Below, piece by piece: positions 23,905 through 36,307 of a stretch of 64,000 bases of DNA; positions within the stretch are counted from its first letter, which is position 1, and each line of letters starts with the position of its first letter. A program made the translations under genes and the position numbers. The DNA is taken from positions 20,871,406 to 20,935,405 of the forward strand of contig CM055908.1 of the NCBI GenBank assembly GCA_029582155.1, in the 5' to 3' direction. The notes under the pieces were generated by a model that worked only from the letters and a program-made list of their open reading frames with translations, did not search any database and was not told the origin of the DNA. Source of the DNA: Panopea generosa. Its lineage: Eukaryota; Mollusca; Bivalvia; Adapedonta; Hiatellidae.

Positions 23905-24326
23905 TATCTATGTATGTTGAACTGTAACTACTATGTATGTATGCTGAACTGTAACAAAATATCTGTGTATGGTGAACTGTAATAAAATATCTATGTACGC
24001 CTAACTGTAGCAAAATATCTATGTACGCTGAACTATAACAAAATATCTATGTATGCTGAACTATAACAAAATATCTATGTACGCTGAACTATAAAAAAAT
24101 AACAAAATATCTATGTACGCTGAACTATAACAAAATATCTATGTACGCTGAACTATAACAAAATATCTGTGTACGCTAAACTATAACAAAATATCTATGT
24201 ATGCTGAACTGTAACAAAATATCTGTGTATGCTGAACTGTAACAAAATATCTATGTATGCTGTAATGTAACAAAATATCGATGTATGCTGAATTGTAACA
24301 AAATATCGATGTATGCTGAACTGTAA
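23905..24326. repeat. Minisatellite D, 28-bp unit, ~15 copies
   Basis: Units of AACTGTAACAAAATATCTAT plus GTATGCTG. The unit resembles the last bases of the LINE 3' end (AACTGTAAAG...AATAAAATATGTCTATG near 28165-28200), so it probably grew from the LINE tail. It ends 19 bases from the probable donor at 24344. Confidence 0.9.
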
Positions 24327-24344
24327 TAATAAACTCGTACTCAC

Positions 24345-24475
24345 CAGATCTGCCAGATAAATAGTTCTCCCAAGAAATGAATTTTTATGTACCACTGCCG
24401 ATCTAGGAAGTTAAACGTCTTCATAATTTTGAACTGTCATATAATCACGTGATACTGCCGATGGCAATATTGTTT
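24345..24475 (-). promoter_or_regulatory. Putative 5' non-coding exon and promoter of paralogue 2
   Basis: On the - strand CTGGCAGATCTG|GTGAGTAC is a consensus donor aligned with the paralogue 1 flank. Upstream lie AACTTCCTAGATCGGCAG and GGCAGTATCACGTGATTATATGAC, offering a TATA-like TTATATG about 30 bases from a possible start, next to a CACGTG E-box. Inferred from conservation between the two copies only. Confidence 0.4.
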
Positions 24476-24509
24476 ATTAATAATTAGTATGTTTGGTGGG
24501 TCGTATCAG

Positions 24510-26235
24510 GAACCTGCCAATTCTGACATGCTAACTTTCAGTGTCGGTAAATTTGTAAATACCTTATAACTCACACACAAAATTTAGTGCAGACAAATTT
24601 CCAAGAAGTACATTGTATGTTCAATAAATGGAGATAAAGACATCTAATTGTTCGTGTTTATTGTGAGAAAAACATATACATATTGAATGTTATATTTTCT
24701 GAAATTAATCCGCCATTGAAGTATCCTTGTAATAATAGCATATGTGACGATGACGTCACCCGCACTATCCGTGAAAATGTCCATCGGTTCAGAAGGTTTG
24801 CAAAACAAAGACGTCGCGCACGGTAATAATACCTCTAAGTGTAACACGGTGTTAACTTTAAAATTGTATAAACTGTAATATTTCGTATTATTTATTTTAC
24901 AAGAAAATAGCCGAATATCGGTTACTGCAATAGAATCATGGTTTTCTGCGAATATTATATTAACAAAACCAATGATATTATTATACCTACGTAAATTATT
25001 AGAATACAGTATACCATGTACATAACAACGTCAAATTGACGTTGTAAATATTTGATAGGGGACATCGGAAATGCTTGATACGAGGTGTAAAATATTTACA
25101 TTTTTTTTCAATATTTTAGAACACTTACAGAAACTAAATTTACTCGCAAATATAATGTTCAAAAGACAATATTCCGCGTTAAACATATGGTAAATATGGT
25201 CAAAATGTGAGGACAGACGTTATTTTTCGATAGAAATGCTAAGGGGTGGCAAATCAAAGAAGACATTTTAAATAAGAAATATCAATCATTCAGAGAAAGT
25301 GAACATATTTCATTTCACACAAGCATGTTCCACTGCAATTTTACTTTAGAATGATATGATTTTAAAATTTATATGTTCGCGTTTTTTTCCTAAAATATTT
25401 GGATTAATCAAGTACGTTTCAATCATTTCTTTCAAATAACGTTGGCGGACAACACCTTTTTTCTAAGGGAAAATGTAATATCTCATAATCGCAATATTAA
25501 AAAAAATCATCAAGTACCATATAATAAAACAATGAACATATACATACACAGTTTTAATGCAATAGTAAATATTGTTTTTCATCTTGACTGTTCAGTATGA
25601 CTTTATTGACGAGCCGTCTGTTTTTCGGGACATTTAGCATGTACGTAACGTAATGGCCGTTAAGTTTTTTGTAATAAAACACACACGTCTGTAACCGGTA
25701 GTTTTATCACTTTTTCCAGTGAACAGACCTGATATCTGCCCTTTCGCACCCTTTCTTTTAAACATAACATATTGGGCCGGGACGCTAGGTAAATGTTACG
25801 CCGGGACATGGGGAATGTGAATTGTCACAGATGTGCAGTTCATGGACTGAAGATTACAAACCATTATCAAATGGGAAAAGTGTTGCAGTGAACCATATGC
25901 GGTAATTAATATGTTCATTTTTTAGCAATCTTTTTTCGCTGCAAGGATTTCTAATACCAAGTGCAGATACTTTTAGTATTACCGAAAAAAATTGCATTCA
26001 TTTTTATTTTATTTCTTCTTTTATCTTACAACTGATGAACCTCTCAGCGGCGGCCACTGTCGTCTCATGGCCATTTACCTCTCACAGAATTTTATCGCGA
26101 GAAGGTGTGTCAGTTACTTACGAAAGGACTGTGGTTCTACTCAGATTCGTTCTGAGGTTAACCTCTACTAACAGAACTGCATATACATGTCGCATATAAC
26201 CGGCATGTGTCGAAAATGGCATTCTGAAATCCTAT
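24510..26235. other. Spacer without recognisable genes
   Basis: AT-rich, with stops in all frames. A few GC-richer patches (about 24735-24830, 25770-25850) have no acceptable exon boundaries. No repeat recognised. Confidence 0.4.
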
Positions 26236-26243
26236 TTTCAGAC

Positions 26244-26498
26244 GGGCCCGGTTAGCTTAGACGGTACAGCATCTGACTACATGTTTCATTCCAGGGGTCG
26301 TGAGTTCGAATACACACCCTGGTAAAACTTTGTGATGATTGATATACAACATTGCGTCTCATTGTCATTTGTCTCCACTGCTGATTGAAGGGGGCAAGTT
26401 ATCAGTTACTTGCCGAGATGGGTTTGCTCAAGTACTGGTTAATCTTCCAGGATCCCAGGAAACAGAGTGATCGCAATAAAATGATGCTAAATTATTAT
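26244..26498 (+). repeat. SINE family A, diverged
   Basis: Head GGGCCCGGTTAGCTTAGACG with CAGGGGTCGTGAGTTCGAAT, then GTGATGATTGATATAC, CAAGTTATCAGTTACTTGCC and AGGATCCCAGGAAACAG. The 3' part is shortened and the TCAA tail has decayed. Confidence 0.8.
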
Positions 26499-26509
26499 TT
26501 AAAAAAAAC

Positions 26510-27425
26510 ACTGCTTTAACAATATTTTTTTTTTACACTTTCAGGTTCCTGAAATCAGTGTAATGTGCAGGGAATCTAAAAGTAATTTAAACTTCACCTG
26601 ACGTTGACTGCCAGTCAAAAAAAGCCGAAAAAACAACAATTAGCAATCGATACTGGTTGTTATGCCACCATTTTCCTTAGACAAACAAACAATGTCTTAA
26701 TAAACATACTGCGAAGGCATAAGTTGCTTGTGATTGCACCACATGGACCAGTCACATTTGCCTCGGATATCTATGTAGGTTCTGTCTCAAATTTCAGGGA
26801 TATAACATAAGACTGTTTGGAACAGAAATATCATATTATGGCAGATAAGATGTTTAAACTCATATACTGGATAAAATAAATGTTTGCGTCAATCAGATGC
26901 CATTATTTAAGTAGCATAACCAGTAAATTCTACCCTAGGGGCATTTAATTCAGCAACACGGTACAGTTGTAATATTTAGCATACGCTGTGGCCATCTGGT
27001 GCAAAATATCGTTGTTTATTGTCAAAAATGTGTATTTTTAACTCGATATAATCGCCAATATTTGAATAAGACCTGATCCAAAGAATAATGTAAATGATTT
27101 GGTTTAAATGAAATCTCAATTATATCTGTGGATGTTCAGAAATTTCCAGGCATCATGAATTAAACCCGAGCAAGCAGTTAAGTTTTTACTTGGATTTATA
27201 CGGCCGATCTTGTTATATTATTTATACCTACATAGCCTGTGATCATAGCTAAGGCTATTAAAGTCGGATAATGTGATTTTAAATTGTGTATATAAGAGTA
27301 CATATGAAGACTGTGAAAATGGGAAAATAAATTGGTTGTCAAATGTAAAATGTATGTTACATAACTATGGGTTTATGTATGTTTGGGATGAATCAACTAA
27401 TGGTATAAATTAAAACATTTATTTC
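26510..27425. other. Spacer without recognisable genes
   Basis: AT-rich. The short open frame at 26604-26810 lacks coding character. Nothing else supported. Confidence 0.4.
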
Positions 27426-27432
27426 AATATTT

Positions 27433-28215
27433 CGCCAAAGAGTAGTAGATTGTTTTATTCAAAACTGGAATGCAAATCTCATTTCAAATAGAGTTATCAA
27501 CGTTTTATACAGAAATGTAAAAATAACTTTTGGTTATTAAAACTATCTTATTTTATTGCGTACTAAAACCTTACGCAGCTTTTTAACTAAATTACGACTT
27601 TCTTCTCATTCACTTAGAATCAAACTGGTAGATATTCCAGGGACAGATTAGTTAGAAACGAACGTAAATGCCAAATTTGTAACAGTAACGATATTGAAGA
27701 CGAGTTTCATTTTGTTTTATTGTGTTCTTTGTATACTGCTATTAGAAATAAGTTTATAAAAAAACATTATATTAGAAGACCAAGTATGGTCAAATTTGTA
27801 ACATTGCTACAATCTTCAAACAAAATTGAACTTGCTAAACTTAGCAAATACATATCGGAAGCTTTAAAAATAAGACGCTCTATTCCGAACTTTATTTTAA
27901 ATTAATGAATTAATAGTACATTCTCACGAAAGCTATGTCAAATGTTATGTATGTGTTGTTAATAAATAAGCTGAATTACTTTATTATAATTGGATGGGTA
28001 AAATACTAAGATTATATGGGTAAATCATATGTTTTTTGTTACTTAATATATTTTGTTTAACAGACACGTCTATATAATAAACATTTTATACTTTTGCAAA
28101 ATTTAATGTTTATATTGCTTATATCTGTCATGTGCAAAAATATTGTCAATTGTATGTATAATGATGAGAAACTGTAAAGTTTAAGTCAATAAAATATGTC
28201 TATGTCTATATGTCT
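27433..28215 (+). pseudogene. LINE ORF2 C-terminus and 3'UTR (second LINE family)
   Basis: The translation runs from RVVDCFIQNWNANL through KTLRSFLTKLRLSSHSLRI to RKCQICNSNDIEDEFHFVLL (the usual C-X2-C...H...C LINE C-terminal motif), then RPSMVKFVTLL and KLSKYISEALKIRR, ending at a stop at 27903-27905. Two or three in-frame stops break it. The ~300-base 3'UTR ends in repeated ATGTCTATGTCTAT. Only the last ~160 codons of ORF2 are present, as expected for a 5'-truncated insertion. Confidence 0.7.
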
Positions 28216-28229
28216 ATGATTATGATTTA

Positions 28230-29790
28230 GGCAATCCGGGTTCAAATCTTGCGATAGGAATTATGTGTTGTTGTTTTTTTAATTTCCGTACCAACAGTAT
28301 TTTTCCCAACAGTGCTTCATATCCAAATAATCATATCCACGTCAAAGTTTGTACATAATAACAGTTCTAATACTGAAGGATGACTGAATTAGCTCAGTAC
28401 ATACGATTGAATTTGCGAGTTTGTGATAATTTCTTTTGGCTAGGCAGCTAATTTGTAAATTAGAATTACTAATGAGTAAATATAGATTTAAAACGCGATT
28501 TATTCAGGTTTAAGAGAGGTATTGGATATAATTACAAATGCATCGAAGGCAATGAGCATTCACGAAAATATTATTTTTGGAGGACTATCCTATAAGCTTA
28601 GAATTGAAACTGGTCGTTATGAACAGAACAGAATTGACCACAACCAAAGATAGTGCACTTTATGTTATTCACACGATTTAGAAGACGAGTATTATGTGTC
28701 CGCTGTACAGCGATACTCGCGAATTGTATATAAAATCTTATTATTGCAATAGTTCCAGTGTTTATAAGTTTATTGAATTTATAAAATCTAAGCAAAGTAC
28801 AGCACTTTTAAAATTGGGAAAATACAAAAACACAGCATTTAATTTACGTATGTCAAGTATATAGGATTTTGACAGCTCATACGCAATATAGCCATAGGCA
28901 GTTTTAAATAGGCTAGCCGTGTTACATAAGTAGTCAAATTAACAGCTAAGGTGACAAAAGTCCAGATCTAATAGATTACCATAATTACTTCCGGGTCAAT
29001 ACACTATAGCAACTTCAAATTCTAGTGGTCTCTATCAGTTATCTCTACTATCTGACCGACTTGAGACCTACAGGTATGTCGTCCTTTTTCTCATTTTTCA
29101 ATCAATATATCACTGATATCACTGATAAGTTTCATTTAACCAAACAATTATCTTTAGGTAAACCTAAATATACTGAACGGAACAGCTAACCCGCCACTTT
29201 TGTACTTCCAACATCTTCGTCAAAATATTGAGTAGCGTTAGGCCATTATAAATTAATTGCTAGATTATCATCCAATTTTTTCTTAAAAATGGGGAGTTTT
29301 TTTTTTTATTTATTTCTTATTTTAATTTTTAAAAATGTTGTTGTTTTTTAATTAAAAAAATAATATCTTTTTAATGAAATTAAGAAAGGTCAGGCCGGCA
29401 TGAAACTTAGGGGGCGGGCGGGGACGATAATCTAGCAATTAATTTATTATGGCCTTCTTACCATTTGTGTACGGCATTAACAGCCTCGTGTGTGTTGATT
29501 TTACGTAGACTAAATATTGTTTCTCACTCAAGTCTAAATTTCAAGGAATTTTGAGAAAATACATTAATGCCAGATGCATTACCATATTTAATGTTTACAA
29601 TAAGAGTTTTATAAGAAATAATGCTTTTGTTGTAGACACGAAATACCGTTTAATCTGCCAGTAGAGTAGCATGTTTAGTATCCCTTTAATGTGTTAAAAG
29701 TGTCTTATAGGTCGGATTCGGCCAGATATTGATATATTTTATATGTATTTTATAAATGAAATTGTTGTACGTATCGATATATGACACCTA
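28230..29790. other. Spacer; possible non-coding first exon near 29000-29071
   Basis: Mostly AT-rich and unassigned. ATTACTTCCGGGTCAAT near 28983 also occurs at 10506. A CTTGAGACCTACAG|GTATGT donor at 29071, downstream of that ETS-like ACTTCCGGG site, would suit a 5' exon of the + strand small gene at 34039, but nothing proves it. Confidence 0.25.
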
Positions 29791-29797
29791 AATAAAC

Positions 29798-29798
<1 letters not shown>

Positions 29799-29890
<92 letters not shown>

Positions 29891-29891
29891 T
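29799..29891. repeat. (CTGT)n microsatellite
   Basis: About 23 uninterrupted CTGT units. Confidence 0.95.
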
Positions 29892-29899
29892 CTCATGAA

Positions 29900-30390
29900 A
29901 ATATATTATAAAATAGTTTTTGTAAAGAAAATGGCATTATTGTAAAATAATGTTAATACTTTAAATCAATAAGTGTGCCATGTACATAACAGTGACATTA
30001 CTGGAATATGGAACTATAATCGAAAAGCATATTAACTGTATTTAATTATCCGAAATTATTTCATTTTTAACGTTTTCCTATCCTAAAATGCTGCATGACG
30101 TTACCATCGTACGTGTTTGGACTGTTAAATGTATTGTAGTGCGCTGCATCTACAAACCAATTAAAAAAATCTTTGCAAGTAACAAGCATCGTGTTTTAAT
30201 ATAAAAATACCTTTCATACGTTTTAGGAAGTACACTTTCTTGGAGCGAAATATAACTAAATATCTCCAGGAAATGTGAAAGTTACGTCTTTCCTTAATTT
30301 CGAACCGTACTCAAAATTGGAACTACCACACAAATGTAAAGTAGCACATGCCAGATTGCGATGTTCAGCCCATAGCTCAGTGTAGAAACA
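29900..30390. other. Spacer, nothing recognised
   Basis: No coding, RNA or repeat signal that I can support. Confidence 0.4.
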
Positions 30391-30394
30391 CAGA

Positions 30395-30517
30395 GACACA
30401 TTACCATCCCATATATGGGAAACTTTCTCACATAAACTTTTTAGAGCGAAAGGAAATCAAACTTACAACCTTAGTGGCGAGAGGTAAGTAGTCTTGAATT
30501 AATCGGCCACAGAGGAC
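30395..30517 (-). repeat. SINE family D, reverse copy
   Basis: Its reverse complement reads GTGGCCGATTAATTCAAGAC ... AAGTTTATGTGAGAAAGTTT and matches the + copy at 30563-30680. The two form an inverted pair around a poly-C tract. Confidence 0.5.
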
Positions 30518-30534
30518 CCCCCCCCCCCCCCCCC
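30517..30534. repeat. Poly-C tract
   Basis: About 18 consecutive C bases between two inverted SINE-like copies. Confidence 0.9.
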
Positions 30535-30562
30535 AATTTGTACCCTATGTCAGATTGAATAT

Positions 30563-30680
30563 GGATACCTCCGTGGTCGATTGATCTAAGGCGGTGACAT
30601 GATCTATATTCGTGGGTTCGAGCCCAGCCGAGTTTATCTTTATGTGCGAAAGTTTACGACTTACTTGCGAAGAACTTTGC
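30563..30680 (+). repeat. SINE family D, tRNA-like head
   Basis: CTCCGTGGTCGATTGATCTA has an A-box-like region and TTCGTGGGTTCGAGCCC a box-B-like region, followed by TTTATGTGCGAAAGTTTACG as in the inverted copy. Confidence 0.55.
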
Positions 30681-31060
30681 AAAACCCTCAATTAGTAATG
30701 CATGCAGCTTAAGTAGCATTTATACATTATGTATATTTATACTATTTTCTGCAAACACATATCATGTTTCTGGTGATTGGAGAAGGTATTCTTATATTGA
30801 CATTTAAATGACTGGATATTTTAAAGATGTCTAATAGATACTGGTATATATACATACATGTATGACCTATCATTTATTGACTCCACCCTATTGGCATGTC
30901 CCAATTCATCCATGCTTCACAAAATAACAAATACAAAATGAACGTAAACTAGGTCAAATTTGGACATATGTTTATGGAATTTGTTAAAACACTACCGCCT
31001 TTATAATTGATATAGAAAGTATTTTATCTTTTTGGTTACTTGGCATAAGCTGTTCATTAT

Positions 31061-31164
31061 ATTGATTGATTGATTGATTGATTGAATGTTTAGTGTCATT
31101 TTCATGCCATCGATGGCAAACAGACGATATGTTAGCCTAACCACTCTTTCCTGTGATTAATCCC
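31061..31164 (-). repeat. SINE family A, 3' fragment
   Basis: A (GATT)n tail, then GTCATTTTCATGCCATCGAT and CAGACGATATGTTAGCCTAA. Only the 3' ~100 bases are present. Confidence 0.8.
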
Positions 31165-31224
31165 AGAGATAAGGGGTGTTTATTTACTTTTGATGTCCAA
31201 AGGGTTTGAGACTTGTTTCTTGGC

Positions 31225-31630
31225 AGTGTTTACTATCAGATTATAATCATATTATAACATCAATTTCAATATTTGGCGGTCATTTTGGCAGCCATCTTGG
31301 ATTTGTGATCAAACGCCCAAACAGCCATTAGTAAAAAAAAGATTTTCAAGCATTTATAAATAAAAATAATGCAAAATGCATTTAACAAAACAAGCATATT
31401 TGCAGAAAGAAGTGTATTTTTTTCATATATTGGCGGTCATTTGTCCCTAATTTAGACTTTTTGGACCTGAATCAACCACATTTTAATTCTTTTTACCCTA
31501 AATCATGGCATAGAACTTACAAGAACACAACAAATCTAAATTTTTACACTTTGCAGTGTTTTCTATCAGACTATATATTACAACATGAATTTCAATACTT
31601 GGCGGCCATTTTGGCAGCCATCTAGTGTTT
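31225..31630. repeat. Two related blocks of a dispersed repeat
   Basis: The phrase CATTTTGGCAGCCATCT preceded by ATTTCAATATTTGGCGG occurs at about 31265-31295 and again at 31588-31625, each about 25 bases after a 'CTATCAGA' motif. A duplicated module of unknown class. Confidence 0.5.
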
Positions 31631-31767
31631 ATTCTGTCTTACATGTGTTTTGGACCAGATGCCTAAATTAGGTCTACGTTGTGTCATTGATATTTTGTTA
31701 CTACTGGTTCAAAACGTGTTTGTCTGTGTAAATCTTGCATTCAAAACTCGCATATCTTCAAAGTTTA

Positions 31768-34012
31768 TGGTGCCTATATAATATATGTACACATGTACTC
31801 ACATCTATATAATGTGTTTATGGTGCCTATATAATATATGTACACATGTACTCACATCTATATAATGTATTTATGGTGACTATATATGTACACATGTACT
31901 CACATCTATATAATGTATTTATGGTGACTATGTATGTGTAAGGTACTCACGTCTATATTACGTGTTTATGGTGACTATATAATATATGTACACATGTACT
32001 CACACCTATATAACGTGTGTATGGTGACTATATATGTGCACATGTACTCACATCTATATAACGTGTTTATGGTGACTATATAATATATGTACACATGTAC
32101 TCACACCTATATAACGTGTTTATGGTGCCTATATAATATATGTACACATGTACTCACACCTATATAACGTATTTATGGTGACTATATATGTGCACATGTA
32201 CTCACATCTATATAACGTGTTTATGGTGACTATATAATATATGTACACATGTACTCACACCTATATAACGTGTTTATGGTGCCTATATAATATATGTACA
32301 CATGTACTCACACCTATATAACATGTTTATGGTGACTATATATGTGCACATGTATTCACATCTTTATAACGTGTTTATGGTGACTATATATGTGCACATG
32401 TACTCACATCTATATAACGTGTTTATGGTGACTATATATGTGCACATGTACTCACATCTATATAACGTGTTTATGGTGACTATATAATATATGCACACAT
32501 GTACTCACACCTATATAACGTGTTTATGGTGACTATATATGTGCACATGTACTCACATCTATATAACGTGTTAATTGTGACTATACATGAGCACATGTAC
32601 TCACATCTATATAATGTATTTATGGTGACTATATATGTGCACATGTACTAACATCTATATAACGTGTTTATGGTGACTATATATGTGCACATGTACTCAC
32701 ATCTATATAACGTATTTATGGTGCCTATATATGTGCACATGTACTCACAACTATATAACGTGTTTGTGGTGACTATATAAGTGCACATGTACTCACAGCT
32801 ATATAACGTGCTTATGGTGCCTATATATGTGCACATGTACTCACACCTATATAACGTGTTTATGGTGACTATATATGTGCACATGTACTCACACCTTTAT
32901 AACGTATTTATGGTGACTATATTATGTGCACATGTACTCACACCTTTATAACGTGTTTATGGTGACTATATAAGTGCACATGTACTCACAGCTATATAAC
33001 GTGCTTATGGTGTCTATATATGTGCACATGTACTCACACCTATATAACGTGCTTATGGTGCCTATATATGTGCACATGTACTCACACCTATATAACGTGT
33101 TTATGGTGCCTATATATGTGCACATGTACTCACACCCATATAACGTGTTTATGGTGCCTATATATGTGCACATATACTCACACCAGTATAACGTGTTTAT
33201 GGTGACTATATAATATATGTACACATGAACTCACAGCTATATAACGTGCTTATGGTGCCTATATAAGTACACATGTACTCACACCTATATAACGTGTTTA
33301 TGGTGACTATATATGTGCACATGTACTCACACCTATATAACGTATTTATGGTGATTATATATGTGCACATGTACTCACACCTATATAACGTGTTTATGGT
33401 GCCTATATATGTGCACATGTACTCACACCTATATAACGTGTTTATGGTGACTATATATGTGCACATGTACTCACACCTATATAACGTGTTTATGGTGCCT
33501 ATATATGTGCACATGTACTCACACCTATATAACGTGCTTATGGTGCCTATATATGTGCACATGTACTCACACCTATATAACGTGTTTGTGGTGACTATAT
33601 AAGTGCACATGTACTCACAGCTATATAACGTGCTTATGGTGCCTATATATGTGCACATGTACTCACACCTATATAACGTGTTTATGGTGACTATATATGT
33701 GCACATGTACTCACACCTATATAACGTATTTATGGTGACTATATTATGTGCACATGTACTCACACCTATATAACGTGTTTATGGTGCCTATATATGTGCA
33801 CATGTACTCACACCTATATAACGTGTTTATGGTGACTATATATGTGCACATGTACTCACACCTATATAACGTGTTTATGGTGCCTATATATGTGCACATG
33901 TACTCAAAGCTATATAACGTGTTTATGGTGCCTATATATGTACACATGTACTCACAGCTATATAACGTGTTTATGGTGACTATATATGTGCACATGTACT
34001 CACACCTATATA
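31768..34012. repeat. Minisatellite E, 48-bp unit, ~47 copies
   Basis: Units of CACATGTACTCACACCTATA plus TAACGTGTTTATGGTGACTATATATGTG. Because 48 is a multiple of three, long open frames (for example MYSHLYNVFMVTIYVH repeats) run through both strands; they have no start context and are artefacts. Early units carry an extra TATAATATA. The last unit ends 25 bases before the splice acceptor at 34037. Confidence 0.97.
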
Positions 34013-34038
34013 ATTTCTACTGTTATATTTTCTACAGA

Positions 34039-36118
34039 ATGAGATCTGCATCTGTTCTTGCGGTGTGTGTTTTGGCGTGCGTGATGATGGCCGTATATGC
34101 CGAGTTCGACAATGGTTGGTACAATCAAGGGCACCCCGGATGGGGAATGCAGAAGACGAGGCGCATTGTACCCGTGCCAGTCTACGAAACGTCGAACAAC
34201 TTCTGTAAGTTGGATATTATGTCATATAAAGATATATGTTCTAAACACGCGGTCGCTCACACACGGAGATATCTTAAAATACAATAATGGTATGGATGGT
34301 GTTGATACATTTGTATAGGCACAAACGTTCATAGGAAAGTCGCTAAATACAGTGTTAATGCTTTTATGAGAAGAAGAAGTACAATATATAACCAATGACT
34401 TTGTAAACAGTCGTAAATCATAGCTTGTTATGTTTTATGTGCACATGTACTCTTGTATCTGCTAATTATGTTTGATGATGTTTGCTTACAAGCATAATTT
34501 CATGTGGAATAATAACTATTTGACTTATAGTTCCATTGGGTCGGGTGTGTTGTTTAAAATAATGAATCTATCTATAATGTTGCATGTACACAATGTTACT
34601 ATAATAAAATATTTATTTACTAACAACGACCGTGAAAAAAGGTATATAACGTTGAAATGACTTATACTCAGTATATCGAAAACAAAACTGTCAATATGCT
34701 TAACGGTTTATAATTATGTGGCATAGTAACAGATTGATTAATTGATTGATTGATTAATTGATTGATTTATTGATTGATTGAATATTGAGCGTCATTTTAT
34801 GCCATCGAGGGCTAACAGACAATCAGTTAACCTAACCGCTGTTTCCTGGGATCCTGAAAGGTTAAACAAAACTCGAGCACACCCCATCTCTGCAAGTAAC
34901 TGGTGACTTTACCACTTGAATCAGCGGTGAGAGACGAATGATAATGAGACACATTGTCGTATATCAATCATCACGGAGACTGTTGCTGGGTGGGGATTCA
35001 AAGTTGAACTCACAACCCCTGGATTGATAGTCAGACGCGTAACCGACTGAGCTAAGCTTATCGGGACCGCGCAAAGTAACAGGAAAATGATACATGACTT
35101 CAGCAGAAGTAACATCCAAAACTAATATACACACGAACAGCGTGAAATAAAGCAAAATTATAATAAAAATATAGATGCCCAGAACGAGCATCGATACCAG
35201 CAAACCTGCAGGAAATTCTACACGCTATAAGATCATGTCGCCTCTGGTCGTATGTTTTGTAGCGCACTGAACCACACAGCGGTGCTAACCACACAGAGGT
35301 GTTTTATATCTCGGAGTCATATAAAAAAAAAAGAAGTAAAAATCTAAGTTTTTTTTTCTTTTTTGTTGTCATTCCTGTTTATGCTTCCAATCGTTCCTTT
35401 AGTCAGATAATATTGCATTTTGAAGTCTATAAACTTATTGTCGGATTGCTTAACTACATACAACCCAGTCGTAGGTCCAAGATCGGGCCGTCGTGGGTTC
35501 GATCCTTCGCTACGGCAATGTGTAGTATCCTTGACCATGACAATTTATCTGCAAATGCTTAGTTCTTGTTATACACAGGAAACATTCGAACGTGATTTGT
35601 TTAAGTTGTATGAGCTTACTTCACAATCGATGTAAAATAAATGCATAAGCACTCATGATTGCTTTAAACGTCTTGTATATTAGTAACAGGTCATGCAAGC
35701 TAATATAAGCCAATTATGATGCCGTTTGATATCTTATTGAAGGGACGAAACCTGCAAACCGGGGAAATATATTGGTTCAATTTTGGCACGGCTACTATTA
35801 TAATGTCAAAATCAAGATTTGAGCCTGATCATATAGGTGTGTTACGTACAAAGCTAACCGTTCATCTTCATTATGATACTTATACGTGAAAAGTATAAAA
35901 TTATAAGGGCATGCACATATATCAATAACAACATTTTAAAAACACATGCACACTAATTGTTATAAAACTTTTATGTTATCTCTGTTACAGTGCCGGTGCT
36001 GGTTGCCCTTCTCCTGGTTCCCTTCCTGAGAATATCGTCAACAAACACGACCGTTACCGACTCCGCCACACTCTTGAGTAACGGTATAACCGTCGTCACA
36101 CCAGCTCCATCCGGCTAA
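34039..36118 (+). CDS. Small secreted/type I membrane protein, paralogue 3 (97 aa)
   Basis: Coding exons 34039-34204 (166 nt) and 35991-36118 (128 nt), donor T|GTAAGTTG and acceptor CTCTGTTACAG|T: again phase 1, with the intron between an N-terminal ectosegment and the hydrophobic span. An acceptor (TATTTTCTACAG at 34037) just before the ATG implies an upstream non-coding exon, as in the other two genes. The 97-residue product has a signal peptide (MRSASVLAVCVL...AVYA), a Trp/Gly/Asn-rich stretch (WYNQGHPGWGMQ) with a basic KTRR, then PVPVYE, a hydrophobic LPVLVALLLVPFL, and a Thr/Ser-rich tail (SSTNTTVTD). Sequence identity to paralogues 1 and 2 is low, but architecture and intron phase agree. 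KTRR could be a proprotein cleavage site. Function unknown. Confidence 0.7.
34732..35070 (-). repeat. SINE family A in intron of paralogue 3
   Basis: Near full-length reverse copy: degenerate (GATT)n tail, GAGCGTCATTTTATGCCATC, AACCGCTGTTTCCTGGGATC, ACTTGAATCAGCGGTGAGAG, and a tRNA-like head with CACAACCCCTGGATTGATAG and AACCGACTGAGCTAAG. Confidence 0.85.
35452..35640 (+). repeat. SINE family B in intron of paralogue 3
   Basis: tRNA-like box B (CGTGGGTTCGATCCTTCGCT), then GTGTAGTATCCTTGACCATG, TGCAAATGCTTAGTTCTTGT and TTCACAATCGATGTAAAATA. Same family as the copies at 5556, 21758 and 59668. Confidence 0.65.
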
Positions 36119-36157
36119 AAAGGCTCCGTCGGCTGTTCCATAAGGTAGACACCGAAT

Positions 36158-36168
36158 AATAAAATAAA
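36158..36168 (+). terminator. Poly(A) signals of paralogue 3
   Basis: Two overlapping AATAAA hexamers 40-50 bases after the stop of the 97-aa gene. Confidence 0.6.
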
Positions 36169-36307
36169 TACAAAATTAATTGTTGCCTAGGACGCAGGAT
36201 ATAGAGACTGCCTATCGATTGGTGGGTTAAAGTCTAGATATGTTCTAACACAAAGGTTTGAGCGACAGTTGTTCATATCTTTAAAAAGTATATTTTTAAC
36301 TGTAATA

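Larger units (their letters stand above)
23210..24344 (-). other. Probable 5' intron of paralogue 2, invaded by a LINE 3' end
   Basis: Between the first coding exon and the putative non-coding exon. Holds the LINE fragment at 23395-23900 and minisatellite D. Confidence 0.4.
17690..24500 (-). repeat. Ancient segmental duplication, copy 2
   Basis: Counterpart of 2880-8790 (see that entry). It is longer because minisatellite C expanded to 2.7 kb, and because an AAT-rich tract and a LINE 3' fragment inserted into the introns. Confidence 0.65.

Noticed and set aside
24644-24847. 67-codon frame on the - strand
   Set aside because: No signal peptide, splice sites or domain; composition like the surrounding spacer.
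32302-33995. Long open frames of 16-residue repeats (MYSHLYNVFMVTIYVH, MCTYIVTINTLYRCEY)
   Set aside because: They arise on both strands because the minisatellite unit is 48 bp, a multiple of three. No start context, and the frame simply follows the repeat.
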